Program-made: the position numbers and the translations under genes | Notes under the pieces: model-generated | Databases searched by the model: none | The model's input: only the letters and a program-made list of their open reading frames with translations | What the model was told of the DNA's origin: nothing | Assembly: GCA_946479125.1 (NCBI GenBank) | Contig: CAMLET010000036.1 | Coordinates: 1 to 12,432 of the forward strand | Direction of reading: 5' to 3' | Length of the DNA: 12,432 nucleotides | Source of the DNA: an uncultured Flavobacteriales bacterium | GTDB taxonomy: Bacteria; Bacteroidota; Bacteroidia; Flavobacteriales; Crocinitomicaceae | In this document: positions 6,156-12,432 of the stretch, one piece after another | Layout of the letters: every line of letters starts with the position of its first letter | How positions within the stretch are numbered: the first letter of the stretch is position 1

Positions 6156-6626
6156 CTACTGCAAAATCGGAACCTTGTTGTTCTCTGGATTCCGTTTGGA
6201 GTAGATGACTGTCACAAAATCGCCCGACGCAACTTTGTGGTCAACATTCCTTATGGCGAAGCTTGAGTATATTTTACCTTCAACTTGGAAAACACATTTC
6301 ACATTTCTGCCCGATTCAATAATAAGACCTTTAGTCTGAACACCGTTTTTCTCGAGATCAGCTTCTGAAGTAAAATATGCCCAAATTCCAAAGACGGGAC
6401 CAACCAACAGAATACTCGCTCCTGAAACCATTTGCTTTACTTCTTTTTTGCCACGATATTGTTGTAGCAGAAAGTAAATAGAAAACGGAATTCCACCAAT
6501 GATGATCAGATAAGGAAACCACCGGTAAATACCTGATTTAACATAAATGACGCTATCTCCGAAAACGAAGAACAACAACCAAAGTTGAGTTAAAACAAGA
6601 AGTGCGAAGAAGATTTTTTTGATCAA
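6156..6626 (-). CDS. Small membrane protein, three TM segments plus beta-type C-terminal domain
   Basis: This 156-aa protein of unknown function has hydrophobic segments at about 4-22, 37-55 and 68-86, then a soluble tail of about 70 residues. The tail (GVQTKGLIIESGRNVKC, KIYSSFAI, GDFVTVIYSKRNPENN) resembles the pattern of DUF3592-like domains: a short beta domain with a GD.V.V.Y...NP ending. That resemblance is only by eye. The start is TTG at 6626. No in-frame ATG exists between an upstream in-frame TGA and Met66, which lies past two TM segments, so a non-ATG start is required. The TTG begins 2 nt after the pgk stop, implying translational coupling or reinitiation. No Shine-Dalgarno is evident. 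Confidence 0.75.
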   Translation of the reverse strand: MIKKIFFALLVLTQLWLLFFVFGDSVIYVKSGIYRWFPYLIIIGGIPFSIYFLLQQYRGKKEVKQMVSGASILLVGPVFGIWAYFTSEADLEKNGVQTKGLIIESGRNVKCVFQVEGKIYSSFAIRNVDHKVASGDFVTVIYSKRNPENNKVPILQ

Positions 6627-6628
6627 AC

Positions 6629-7822
6629 TTAAGAGCGAATTGCTTTGATTCCCGGAAGTTCAATTCCTTCCAAATACTCCAACATTGCCCCACCACCAGT
6701 TGAAACGTAACTTACTTTATCAGCAAGATTGAATTGATTAATAGCGGCAACAGAATCTCCACCTCCAATTAATGAAAACGCACCTTTTTCGGTAGCTCTT
6801 ACAATTGATTGAGCCACTTCAGCAGTTCCTTTCTGGAAATTACTCATCTCAAAAACACCCATTGGACCGTTCCAAAGAATCAGTTTAGAGTTTTCGATGA
6901 TCTCAGCGCATGCCTTAATTGTATCCGGACCAACATCCAATCCCATCCATCCTGAAGGAATTTGGCCGATTGGAACCAACTGTCTGCTTGCTGCATTGTC
7001 AAATTTATCAGCAACGATTGTATCTGTTGGGATGTAGATATTTACTCCTTTTTCTTTCGCTTTTACCAGAATTTCATTCGCCGTAGTCAAGAAATCATCT
7101 TCTACTAAAGAAGAGCCAACTTCACCACCTTGCGCTTTTACAAAAGTGTAAGCCATTCCACCACCAACAATCAGATTATCCACTTTCTCCAATAAACGTT
7201 CGATAATGGTAATCTTTGATGAAACTTTTGCTCCACCAACAATCGCCGTAAGTGGTTTATCTGTGCTGTTTAAAACACGATCAACGCTTTTGATTTCAGC
7301 TTCTAAAAGGAAACCGAACATTTTATCGTTTGGGAATGATTTTGCAACTACCGTTGTAGAAGCATGTGCTCTGTGAGCCGTTCCGAATGCATCGTTAACA
7401 TAACAATCACCATGTTTTGCCAAATCTTGCGCAAAAGCTTCGGTTCCTGCGGTTTCCTGCTTGTAAAACCGAACATTCTCCAATAGCAAAACTTCACCTG
7501 GCTTTAGTGAAGAACTCATGGCATAAGCACTTGAGCCAACACAATCAGAAGCAAACTTGATTGACTTACCTAACAAAGACTCAATTTTTCCGATAATGTG
7601 ACGCAATGAAAATTTGTCTTCAGGACCTTCTTTTGGTCGACCAAGATGCGACATTAAAACAACACTTCCACCGTTTTCAAGAATGTGCTTGATGGTTGGT
7701 AAAGCTGCACGAATTCGAGTATCGTCAGTAACTTCCATCGTTTCTTTGTTCAACGGAACATTAAAATCAACACGTACCAAAGCACGTTTATTCTGAAAAT
7801 CGTAAGATGCAATTGTTGCCAT
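6629..7822 (-). CDS. pgk: Phosphoglycerate kinase
   Basis: Pgk makes ATP and 3-phosphoglycerate from 1,3-bisphosphoglycerate and ADP in glycolysis, and runs in reverse in gluconeogenesis; it is cytosolic. Its length of 397 aa is standard. Substrate-side motifs are VRVDFNVPLN (residues 17-25) and LMSHLGRPKEG (57-66). Nucleotide-side motifs are GGAKVSSKI (196-204), LWNGPMGVFE (316-325), IGGGDSVAAI (352-361) and STGGGAMLEYLEG (374-386). The start MATIASYDFQNKRALVRVDF is the usual one. A TAACTTTG box 21 nt upstream and a 7-bp-period repeat array form the promoter region. A small membrane-protein gene begins 2 nt after the stop, so pgk probably heads a short operon. Confidence 0.98.
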   Translation of the reverse strand: MATIASYDFQNKRALVRVDFNVPLNKETMEVTDDTRIRAALPTIKHILENGGSVVLMSHLGRPKEGPEDKFSLRHIIGKIESLLGKSIKFASDCVGSSAYAMSSSLKPGEVLLLENVRFYKQETAGTEAFAQDLAKHGDCYVNDAFGTAHRAHASTTVVAKSFPNDKMFGFLLEAEIKSVDRVLNSTDKPLTAIVGGAKVSSKITIIERLLEKVDNLIVGGGMAYTFVKAQGGEVGSSLVEDDFLTTANEILVKAKEKGVNIYIPTDTIVADKFDNAASRQLVPIGQIPSGWMGLDVGPDTIKACAEIIENSKLILWNGPMGVFEMSNFQKGTAEVAQSIVRATEKGAFSLIGGGDSVAAINQFNLADKVSYVSTGGGAMLEYLEGIELPGIKAIRS

Positions 7823-7843
7823 GAATTTGAGCTAAAATTTTGG

Positions 7844-7851
7844 CAAAGTTA
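7844..7851 (-). promoter_or_regulatory. pgk -7 box TAACTTTG
   Basis: This exact TAnnTTTG match lies 21 nt before the pgk ATG, giving a leader of roughly 17 nt. The minus strand around it, GTCTTTTTGTTAACTTTGC, matches the gatC promoter GTCTATTTGTTATTTTTGC at 16 of 19 positions. Confidence 0.65.
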
Positions 7852-7858
7852 ACAAAAA

Positions 7859-7893
7859 GACCGAAGACATTGGACTGTAGACTAAGGACTGGA
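7859..7893 (-). repeat. Heptamer-period GAC/GTC array upstream of pgk
   Basis: On the plus strand GAC begins at 7859, 7866, 7873, 7880 and 7887, five units with an exact 7-bp period (GACCGAA, GACATTG, GACTGTA, GACTAAG, GACTGGA). Read toward pgk this is a GTC/GTCT series, the same pattern and orientation as the array upstream of gatC. It begins 7 bp upstream of the -7 box. Confidence 0.75.
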
Positions 7894-7970
7894 TATTTAT
7901 GCATTCACCATGAATTTAAGGCTTGGGTTAATGCTTAATTGACGATGAATTTTAGAAATTTGGGTATCTG

Positions 7971-7982
7971 AGGGATATCCCT
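7971..7982. repeat. 12-bp perfect palindrome AGGGATATCCCT
   Basis: This is an exact self-complementary dodecamer in the 224-nt gap between pgk and the small secreted orphan, 5 nt from a second hairpin (7988-8009). It could be a dimeric regulator site or part of a compound 3' hairpin. Neither use can be shown from sequence. The rest of the gap (about 7893-7970 and 8010-8046) shows nothing I can name. Confidence 0.45.
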
Positions 7983-7987
7983 TTTAT

Positions 7988-8009
7988 ACCGGATTTCGAG
8001 AAATCCGGT
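7988..8009 (-). terminator. Hairpin downstream of the small secreted orphan, possible terminator
   Basis: ACCGGATTTC (7988-7997) and GAAATCCGGT (8000-8009) are exact reverse complements with 2 nt between them. The hairpin lies 37 nt after the stop of the minus-strand gene at 8047. No U-tract follows it on the minus strand (ATAAAAGGG), so it may protect the 3' end or need a factor to terminate. Confidence 0.45.
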
Positions 8010-8046
8010 TGTTTAGAGGAATTTCAATTTAGTGTACGACGCGAGA

Positions 8047-8388
8047 TTAACAATTACAAAGCGTATAGAATGCCATTCCTTTTCTCGCTTTCAGACATTT
8101 TCCTTCCCGAGTGATCTCGAATTCATCCATCACCTTCTTGTTGTTAACATCGAGTAAGTAAAGCTCTTCTTCTACAATTTTCCATTTTCCATTAATGTCA
8201 ATTGGATTATTCTTATCCGTCTTGTCAACGTAATGAAACGTATGATCTTCGTTAAGAGTAATTTGAGGTGCGGAATATCCATCTCCACCAAATTTTCCGT
8301 AGCTAACATTAGAATTAGGAACTTTTGAGAAGCTCATTAGAGCTCCTATCGATGCAATTAAAACGAATGAAAGAACTGCCTTTTTCAT
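8047..8388 (-). CDS. Small secreted protein, possibly lipocalin-like
   Basis: This 113-aa protein has an N-terminal signal peptide (MKKAVLSFVLIASIGALMSFS). The mature 90-odd residues read as short beta strands: APQITLNEDHTFHYVDKT, IDINGKWKIVEEELYLLD, DEFEITREGKCLKARKG, ending in AFYTLCNC. The pattern of a strand with F.Y followed by GKWK....LYL is reminiscent of small lipocalin-like or META-type domains that are frequent in Bacteroidota, but I cannot assign a family. Three Cys (98, 111, 113) sit at the C-terminus, where a disulphide is possible. It is flanked by non-coding gaps on both sides, so it looks monocistronic. No good promoter box was found upstream; TACCTTGT is the nearest. Confidence 0.75.
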   Translation of the reverse strand: MKKAVLSFVLIASIGALMSFSKVPNSNVSYGKFGGDGYSAPQITLNEDHTFHYVDKTDKNNPIDINGKWKIVEEELYLLDVNNKKVMDEFEITREGKCLKARKGMAFYTLCNC

Positions 8389-8461
8389 AAGTTACTGGTT
8401 TTTAGAGCTTACAAGGTAAGAAAAAATCGTTTTAGTAAGTTGTTAATTTTTGTTCTTTGCT

Positions 8462-8584
8462 ACATAGTCACATAGTAAAAACATCAGAGACATAGTTTGT
8501 TATTGACAAGATTCAATAAATTATTTGGATTAAGGAGCTGCCAAATTAGCTATATGCTCTATGTGAAAAACTATGTGACTATGT
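8462..8584. repeat. 15-bp perfect inverted repeat with extra ACATAGT copies
   Basis: ACATAGTCACATAGT (8462-8476) and its exact reverse complement (8570-8584) are separated by 93 nt. Each arm is itself two ACATAGT units 8 bp apart. Further copies are ACATAGT at 8490-8496 and, inverted, CTATGTG at 8559-8565. The right arm contains the stop codon (8581-8579) and last sense codon of the UbiA-like gene. The spacer has no ORF of note. Confidence 0.65.
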
Positions 8585-9391
8585 GTTTAAAACAAACCAC
8601 AAACCCATTAACCCTAAAGGTAATTCCCACATGAATTCCAATCGCAATTGATAACCTACTTTAAATGGAATTAAATGTCCAACGGCTCCACAGAAAATGG
8701 TGAAAGGTAAGATCCAGTGAAATCCGATAAGTTGGATCTGAAAAACGAGTGCGAGGAGAAGTAATCCGAAGCCAAAGAATCGTGATGCATTTGTACCAAT
8801 GAGTTGAGGAATGGTTCGCATTCGCTGATCGTCGTAATCTTTGTCGCGTGCATCAAATGGAACGATCTGAGCAAAAACGGAAATAAAGATCAGCACCGGA
8901 ATTCGCCAGTCGAAGTGAAGATTATTAGATGTGAATGGAACAAGGATGATACACGTCCAGCTCAGTGAAATAAGAATGTTTTTTGCAAAAGGTAAAGATC
9001 TGAATCCGTTTTTCAAAAAAGGAAGCGGTAGAACGTAAAGTCCTACTATAATTGCATTTAGTGCAATTAATAAAATAGTTGCAAATGTCAATGGAATGAA
9101 TAAACTCAATGTTGCAAATGCCAAAGCATTAACGACTAACCAAATCCATTGGAAGGTATAAGTATTCTGCATCCAAAGTAAGCGTCTGTTGCTACGAACT
9201 GTATATTGAAGCTGGCGAAGACGAATTAAACGGTGAGCTTGATAAGCACTGACGGTTCCTGTAAAACTCCAAATTCCATAGAGCCAGGCATCTGCAATAT
9301 GATAGTAATAAGAGATTCCAAAAACCAATGAAGCTACACAACAAGCAACCCAGCAATTCGTATAGATCAATATGCTGAGTGTTGGACGCAT
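8579..9391 (-). CDS. UbiA-like integral membrane protein, degenerate prenyltransferase
   Basis: This 270-aa protein is highly hydrophobic, with about eight or nine membrane segments, as in the UbiA prenyltransferase superfamily (transfer of polyprenyl groups to aromatic or other acceptors). The second Asp-rich motif is recognisable as PFDARDKDYDDQRMRTIPQLIG (Asp180, 183, 185, 187, 188). The first motif, normally NxxxDxxxD, is not: its place seems taken by SAYQAHRLIRLRQ (48-60), which lacks Asp. Catalysis of normal UbiA chemistry is therefore doubtful, and a divergent subfamily with another role is possible. It is the last gene of the envelope operon, starting 3 nt after the glycosyltransferase 9 stop. 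Its stop codon lies inside an inverted repeat. Confidence 0.8.
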   Translation of the reverse strand: MRPTLSILIYTNCWVACCVASLVFGISYYYHIADAWLYGIWSFTGTVSAYQAHRLIRLRQLQYTVRSNRRLLWMQNTYTFQWIWLVVNALAFATLSLFIPLTFATILLIALNAIIVGLYVLPLPFLKNGFRSLPFAKNILISLSWTCIILVPFTSNNLHFDWRIPVLIFISVFAQIVPFDARDKDYDDQRMRTIPQLIGTNASRFFGFGLLLLALVFQIQLIGFHWILPFTIFCGAVGHLIPFKVGYQLRLEFMWELPLGLMGLWFVLNT

Positions 9392-9394
9392 GAA

Positions 9395-10408
9395 TTATTT
9401 GTTTAGTTCGTTTAAAACCTTGTCGACGTTGATCTTTGTGATACAGTCGCAAGGAATTCCTTTCTTACATTTCTCACAATTAGGATCGTTTACAATAGCT
9501 ACAGCATTCGTGCCGATTGGCATCCATCTTCCAGGATGAATGGGAACTCGCGGACAAAATAATCCAACTGCTTTTCGCTCTAAAATGGCAGCAATATGAA
9601 GCGGTCCGGTACTGCAGGCAACCAATCCCGAACTTTTTTTGATTAGGTATTGGAGTTGATTGATGTTTAGTTTGCCTGTTGAATCTACGATTTGCTCGTG
9701 TTTCGGAATCAGGTTTCTAAACAGTTCACCTTCTTTATCAGTCCCTGTGAAACAAACGGTTTTTCCTTGTTCAACCAGTTTTAAAGCCAGTTCAGAATAT
9801 TTTTCCATTGGCCATTCAACTGCGCTTCCTTGCGATTTTGGATGCAAACAAATAGTGTTTTCAAAATCAAGAGAAGCTATTTCTGAATGAAATTCAACGT
9901 TTGGAACTTGAAAATTATGATTGTAATTTTTGATCTCTTTAAGACTTGGAACTGCAGTTATACCAAAGAATTCAAGCAATTTAAAATTTAGTTGAGATTC
10001 GTGAAGTGTTGAACCCTTTCTAGTGAATCTAGGGCGAATATTACATGAAAACCAATGATGAATGCGGTGAGAAGTTCCGATTCTGTATTTCACTTTTGCC
10101 TTTTTGAATAGCTTTCCAAAAAGCTTATTTGGAAATACATGAACAACGGCATCATAACCTGAATTAGCTATTGTCTGGATTTGTTCCTGAAAAGAATCTT
10201 TCTGGAGATCATCTGCAATTAAGATATGATCTACACATGCGTAATTCTTTACAATTGCTGAAGTGTATCGCTTACAAAGAAAGGTAATTGTACAATTGGG
10301 ATAAAGTTCCTTCAATTTCGCGCAAACCGGAAGTGTGAGAATCACATCTCCAATACTGTCGGTTCTACTAATGACAATGTGTTTGTTGTTCCAATCAACG
10401 TTTTTCAC
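9395..10408 (-). CDS. Glycosyltransferase family 9 (heptosyltransferase-like)
   Basis: Family 9 enzymes of the WaaC/WaaF type add heptose from ADP-heptose to the lipopolysaccharide core on the cytoplasmic face. The 337-aa protein has the N-terminal ISRTDSIGDVILTLP (13-27), a second Rossmann half starting ICLHPKSQGSAVEWPMEKYSELA, and the nucleotide-sugar signature ACSTGPLHIAA (264-274). Near the C-terminus a Cys cluster CEKCKKGIPCDC (311-322) is present. The start is GTG at 10408, supported by an AGGAG eight bases upstream, and it overlaps the end of the preceding glycosyltransferase by 14 nt. The neighbours (WaaE-like enzyme upstream, membrane protein downstream) support a role in core or surface glycan assembly. 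The sugar transferred is not determinable. Confidence 0.9.
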   Translation of the reverse strand: MKNVDWNNKHIVISRTDSIGDVILTLPVCAKLKELYPNCTITFLCKRYTSAIVKNYACVDHILIADDLQKDSFQEQIQTIANSGYDAVVHVFPNKLFGKLFKKAKVKYRIGTSHRIHHWFSCNIRPRFTRKGSTLHESQLNFKLLEFFGITAVPSLKEIKNYNHNFQVPNVEFHSEIASLDFENTICLHPKSQGSAVEWPMEKYSELALKLVEQGKTVCFTGTDKEGELFRNLIPKHEQIVDSTGKLNINQLQYLIKKSSGLVACSTGPLHIAAILERKAVGLFCPRVPIHPGRWMPIGTNAVAIVNDPNCEKCKKGIPCDCITKINVDKVLNELNK

Positions 10409-11147
10409 GATTCAATCTCCTAAGTTCCTTGTATTTTACCACATTCGATTGCGCTGAAATTTGAGCGATCTTAAATCCTGCCCAGCCATCCAGAAATCCT
10501 AATTTAAGGAAATACATGCTAATAAATCGAGCAACTGCACTGAAATATGGTTTTAGAATTCCTGCTGTTTTTCCGGCAGCATTGAATTTCTGCGCTGTCA
10601 GGTATGAATATTTATCGGCCCTCGCTCTATGATCTTCGTAGGAATAGTAGGAGTAATGCTCCAATACACCTTTAAAAATTTGTTCCGGTGAATCGGGATG
10701 AATAAGAACTTCGTGAACATATTCTCCCGACCAATAACTTCCTTCTTTTGGAAAAAGTCGTGGTTTGATATCAGGAAACCAGCCTGAATGCTTAATCCAC
10801 TTGCCTAAATAATTCGTTAAGCGATTTACTGAATAAGTTCCTGAAAATCCACTTTTCTTTAGCGTTTTTATTTCTGAATAAAGTTCGGAACTTAAAGCCT
10901 CGTCTGCATCTAACGAAAGAATGTACTGTGATTCAACTAATGAATTCAGATAGTTTTTCGATGCGGAATATCCTTCCCATTTTCTTTCAACGAAATTTAC
11001 ATTGAATTCTTCGCAGATCTGTTTTGTGTTGTCTGTAGAAAAGGCATCAAGAACAATGATTTCATCAGCTAAGCCTTGAACAGATTCTAAGCAACGACGA
11101 ATATTTCGCTCTTCGTTTAGTGTAATAATTACAACAGCCAGTTGCAT
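10395..11147 (-). CDS. Glycosyltransferase family 2, WaaE/KdtX-like
   Basis: This GT-A fold transferase of 250 aa matches the WaaE-type subfamily, which adds a hexose to the lipopolysaccharide inner core. Visible features are LAVVIITLNEERNIRRCLES at the N-terminus, the nucleotide-binding IIVLDAFSTDNT (30-41), the metal-binding SLDADEA (78-84), SGWFPDIKPRLFPKEG (121-136) and YVHEVL (143-148). The last two are typical of WaaE homologues (a GW.PD..LRLF region and an HE). The C-terminal hydrophobic stretch (ISMYFLKLGFLDGWAGF) suggests membrane association. The gene starts 4 nt after the lytic transglycosylase stop, without a clear Shine-Dalgarno, and overlaps the next gene by 14 nt, so all are probably translated from one mRNA. 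Confidence 0.9.
   Translation of the reverse strand: MQLAVVIITLNEERNIRRCLESVQGLADEIIVLDAFSTDNTKQICEEFNVNFVERKWEGYSASKNYLNSLVESQYILSLDADEALSSELYSEIKTLKKSGFSGTYSVNRLTNYLGKWIKHSGWFPDIKPRLFPKEGSYWSGEYVHEVLIHPDSPEQIFKGVLEHYSYYSYEDHRARADKYSYLTAQKFNAAGKTAGILKPYFSAVARFISMYFLKLGFLDGWAGFKIAQISAQSNVVKYKELRRLNREKR
10417..10421 (-). promoter_or_regulatory. Shine-Dalgarno AGGAG for the GTG-started glycosyltransferase 9 gene
   Basis: AGGAG lies 8 nt upstream of the GTG at 10408, inside the coding sequence of the preceding gene. The adjacent operon genes at 11147 and 9391 lack such a site, so it decides the GTG start. It probably compensates for the weak initiation codon and the overlap. Confidence 0.6.
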
Positions 11148-11151
11148 GAGC

Positions 11152-12432
11152 TTATTTTACACGAAGCTTTTGCCCAACCTGAATTTTAGCTGGATTAACT
11201 CCTGGATTCAATTGCTTTAAACGTGTAACCGTAGTTCCATGACGTTGAGCAATTTTTCCATAACTATCGCCACTTCTCACCGTGTAGTATTTTTTGATAG
11301 TCGCCGGAGGAGTTGGCGTTGGAGTAGGTGTTGGAAGTTCTGTTTGAACTGTATCCTGAGGCTGTGGCTCAATGTATTCAGGATTCGGGATTTCTGTTGT
11401 TACCTGAGTTTGGATCTTCAACACCTTGTTTGCCGCAACTTCGCTTGTTGTCAGGTTGTTCCATTCCATCAGATTTTGAACCGAAACATTGTAGTCAGCC
11501 GCAATTTTTCCTAATGTTTCACCCGATTGAACGCGGTGATAGGTATACTTTGTAGTAGTAACCATTTTTGTTTTAGGAACAATTTCCGGCTTTGGATCGG
11601 ATACAACCAATTGATTTGAAGCATTGTTTGGAGTAGGTGTGTTTATTGGAGTAGCTGTTCCACCTGAACCAAAATTCTTCCGTTCGATCATGTACAAGGT
11701 ATCTTCCAAACTCACCAAAAGACCAATTTTCTCTAATGGTCCGGTAATACATTGTTGTGGATATGTATTTGGAATGTAAGTTGTCTTGTAAACCGGATTC
11801 ATTGCCTGAATTTCTTCTACCGACCAATGAACTAGTGCGTCGATCGTTTGCATGTGCATGCTTCTATTCAAGCACATGGTGTCTAGCTGAACATAATGCA
11901 CTTTCGCAGCTGCAGGAACAATGTTATGTTCTGTTTGATATGTAAACAGGTATGAAGCGGCAATGAAATTGGGAACGTAATTCTGAGTTTCACGTGGTAA
12001 AAAAGGACGAATTTCCCAGTAAGTTCTTTTTCCTCCTGAACGCTTGATCGCCTTGTTTACGTTTCCTGGTCCGGCATTATAAGCAGCAAGAGCCAGATTC
12101 CAATCGCCGTAAATGTTGTACAATTTCTTTAGCATTCTACAAGCCGCATCAGTGGCTTTTACCGGATCCATGCGTTCATCGATATAACTATCGTTAGCCA
12201 AGCCGTAATGTTTTCCGGTTGCGTACATGAATTGCCACAAACCTAGAGCTCCAGCGTGGGATTTAATCTTCGGTTGTAATGCAGATTCAATGACAGATAA
12301 ATATTTCAATTCCTGCGGAATCCCATATTCAACAAGCTTTTCCTCGTATAATTCGAAGTACAGTTTTGATCGACCAAGAATGATTTTTGCGAAGTTTCTG
12401 CGAGATGCTGCCCAAGTATGAATTGAACTGAG
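11152..12432 (-). CDS. MltD-type membrane-bound lytic transglycosylase with two LysM domains (5' end outside window)
   Basis: It cleaves peptidoglycan glycan strands between MurNAc and GlcNAc in the periplasm, leaving 1,6-anhydroMurNAc ends. The frame is open to the window edge: 41 codons precede the TTG at 12309 and read LYEEKLVEYGIPQELKYLS, normal family sequence, so that TTG is not the start. Of 426 visible residues, the catalytic Glu is residue 49 (VIESAL, codon 12288-12286). It is followed by GALGLWQFM (61-69) and LAAYNAGPGNV (115-125), then a linker, a first LysM (about 297-341, YHRVQSGETLGKIAADYNVS), a Pro-Thr linker (PTPTPTPTPP), and a second LysM ending in KLRVK (about 382-426). LysM modules bind GlcNAc chains. 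It is the first visible gene of the envelope operon, 4 nt ahead of the next. Confidence 0.93.
   Translation of the reverse strand, partial: LSSIHTWAASRRNFAKIILGRSKLYFELYEEKLVEYGIPQELKYLSVIESALQPKIKSHAGALGLWQFMYATGKHYGLANDSYIDERMDPVKATDAACRMLKKLYNIYGDWNLALAAYNAGPGNVNKAIKRSGGKRTYWEIRPFLPRETQNYVPNFIAASYLFTYQTEHNIVPAAAKVHYVQLDTMCLNRSMHMQTIDALVHWSVEEIQAMNPVYKTTYIPNTYPQQCITGPLEKIGLLVSLEDTLYMIERKNFGSGGTATPINTPTPNNASNQLVVSDPKPEIVPKTKMVTTTKYTYHRVQSGETLGKIAADYNVSVQNLMEWNNLTTSEVAANKVLKIQTQVTTEIPNPEYIEPQPQDTVQTELPTPTPTPTPPATIKKYYTVRSGDSYGKIAQRHGTTVTRLKQLNPGVNPAKIQVGQKLRVK

Noticed and set aside
8671..9452. Minus-strand frames of 67 and 86 aa overlapping the UbiA-like gene
   Set aside because: They are shifted-frame shadows of the UbiA-like and glycosyltransferase 9 genes, without domain features.
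11239..11945. Several frames of 62-91 aa on both strands within the LysM gene
   Set aside because: They overlap a strongly supported coding sequence; low-complexity Pro-Thr coding creates spurious open frames.
12307..12309. TTG as start of the lytic transglycosylase
   Set aside because: The frame stays open to the window edge and the 41 upstream codons encode normal family sequence, including GIPQELKYL.

Overview
The window looks like chromosomal DNA of a Bacteroidota bacterium, most likely Flavobacteriales. Three things point there: several genes start just downstream of a TAnnTTTG promoter box, the -7 element typical of this phylum; Shine-Dalgarno sequences are nearly absent; and base composition is moderately AT-rich. 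A Fluviicola/Crocinitomicaceae-like host is only a guess. There is no phage, insertion sequence, CRISPR array, toxin-antitoxin pair or RNA gene that I can support. Coding content is mostly housekeeping, and the less ordinary material lies in the intergenic DNA.

Layout. 1-1253 (minus) is the N-terminal two thirds of polyphosphate kinase PPK1, cut by the window edge. 1254-1455 is a gap filled with nested inverted repeats, including a 46-bp palindrome that lacks 7 bases and a strong terminator. 1456-3183 (minus) is an orphan peptide-type ABC substrate-binding lipoprotein. 3361-4329 (minus) is tryptophanyl-tRNA synthetase, divergent from plsC (4400-5152, plus), an acyltransferase of phospholipid synthesis. 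gatC (5231-5521, plus) follows. gatC converges on a minus-strand cluster made of pgk (7822-6629), a small membrane protein starting 2 nt after pgk, and a secreted protein of unknown function. A small secreted orphan lies at 8047-8388.

8579-12432 (minus) is a tightly packed cell-envelope operon. In order of transcription it holds a MltD-type lytic transglycosylase with two LysM domains (5' end outside the window), a WaaE-like family 2 glycosyltransferase, a family 9 (heptosyltransferase-type) glycosyltransferase, and a UbiA-like integral membrane protein. Gaps are 3-4 nt, with one 14-nt overlap. The gene order suggests coupling of peptidoglycan remodelling with lipopolysaccharide or other glycan assembly.

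The most distinctive signal is a pair of short tandem arrays with an exact 7-bp period, one upstream of gatC and one upstream of pgk. Both lie in the same orientation relative to their gene, both cover the -33 region, and both run into a nearly identical -7 block. Other points of note are near-leaderless starts at plsC and gatC, a TTG start directly behind pgk, a TTCGCG promoter variant shared by ppk and trpS, and a 15-bp inverted repeat whose arm contains the last codon and stop of the UbiA-like gene.
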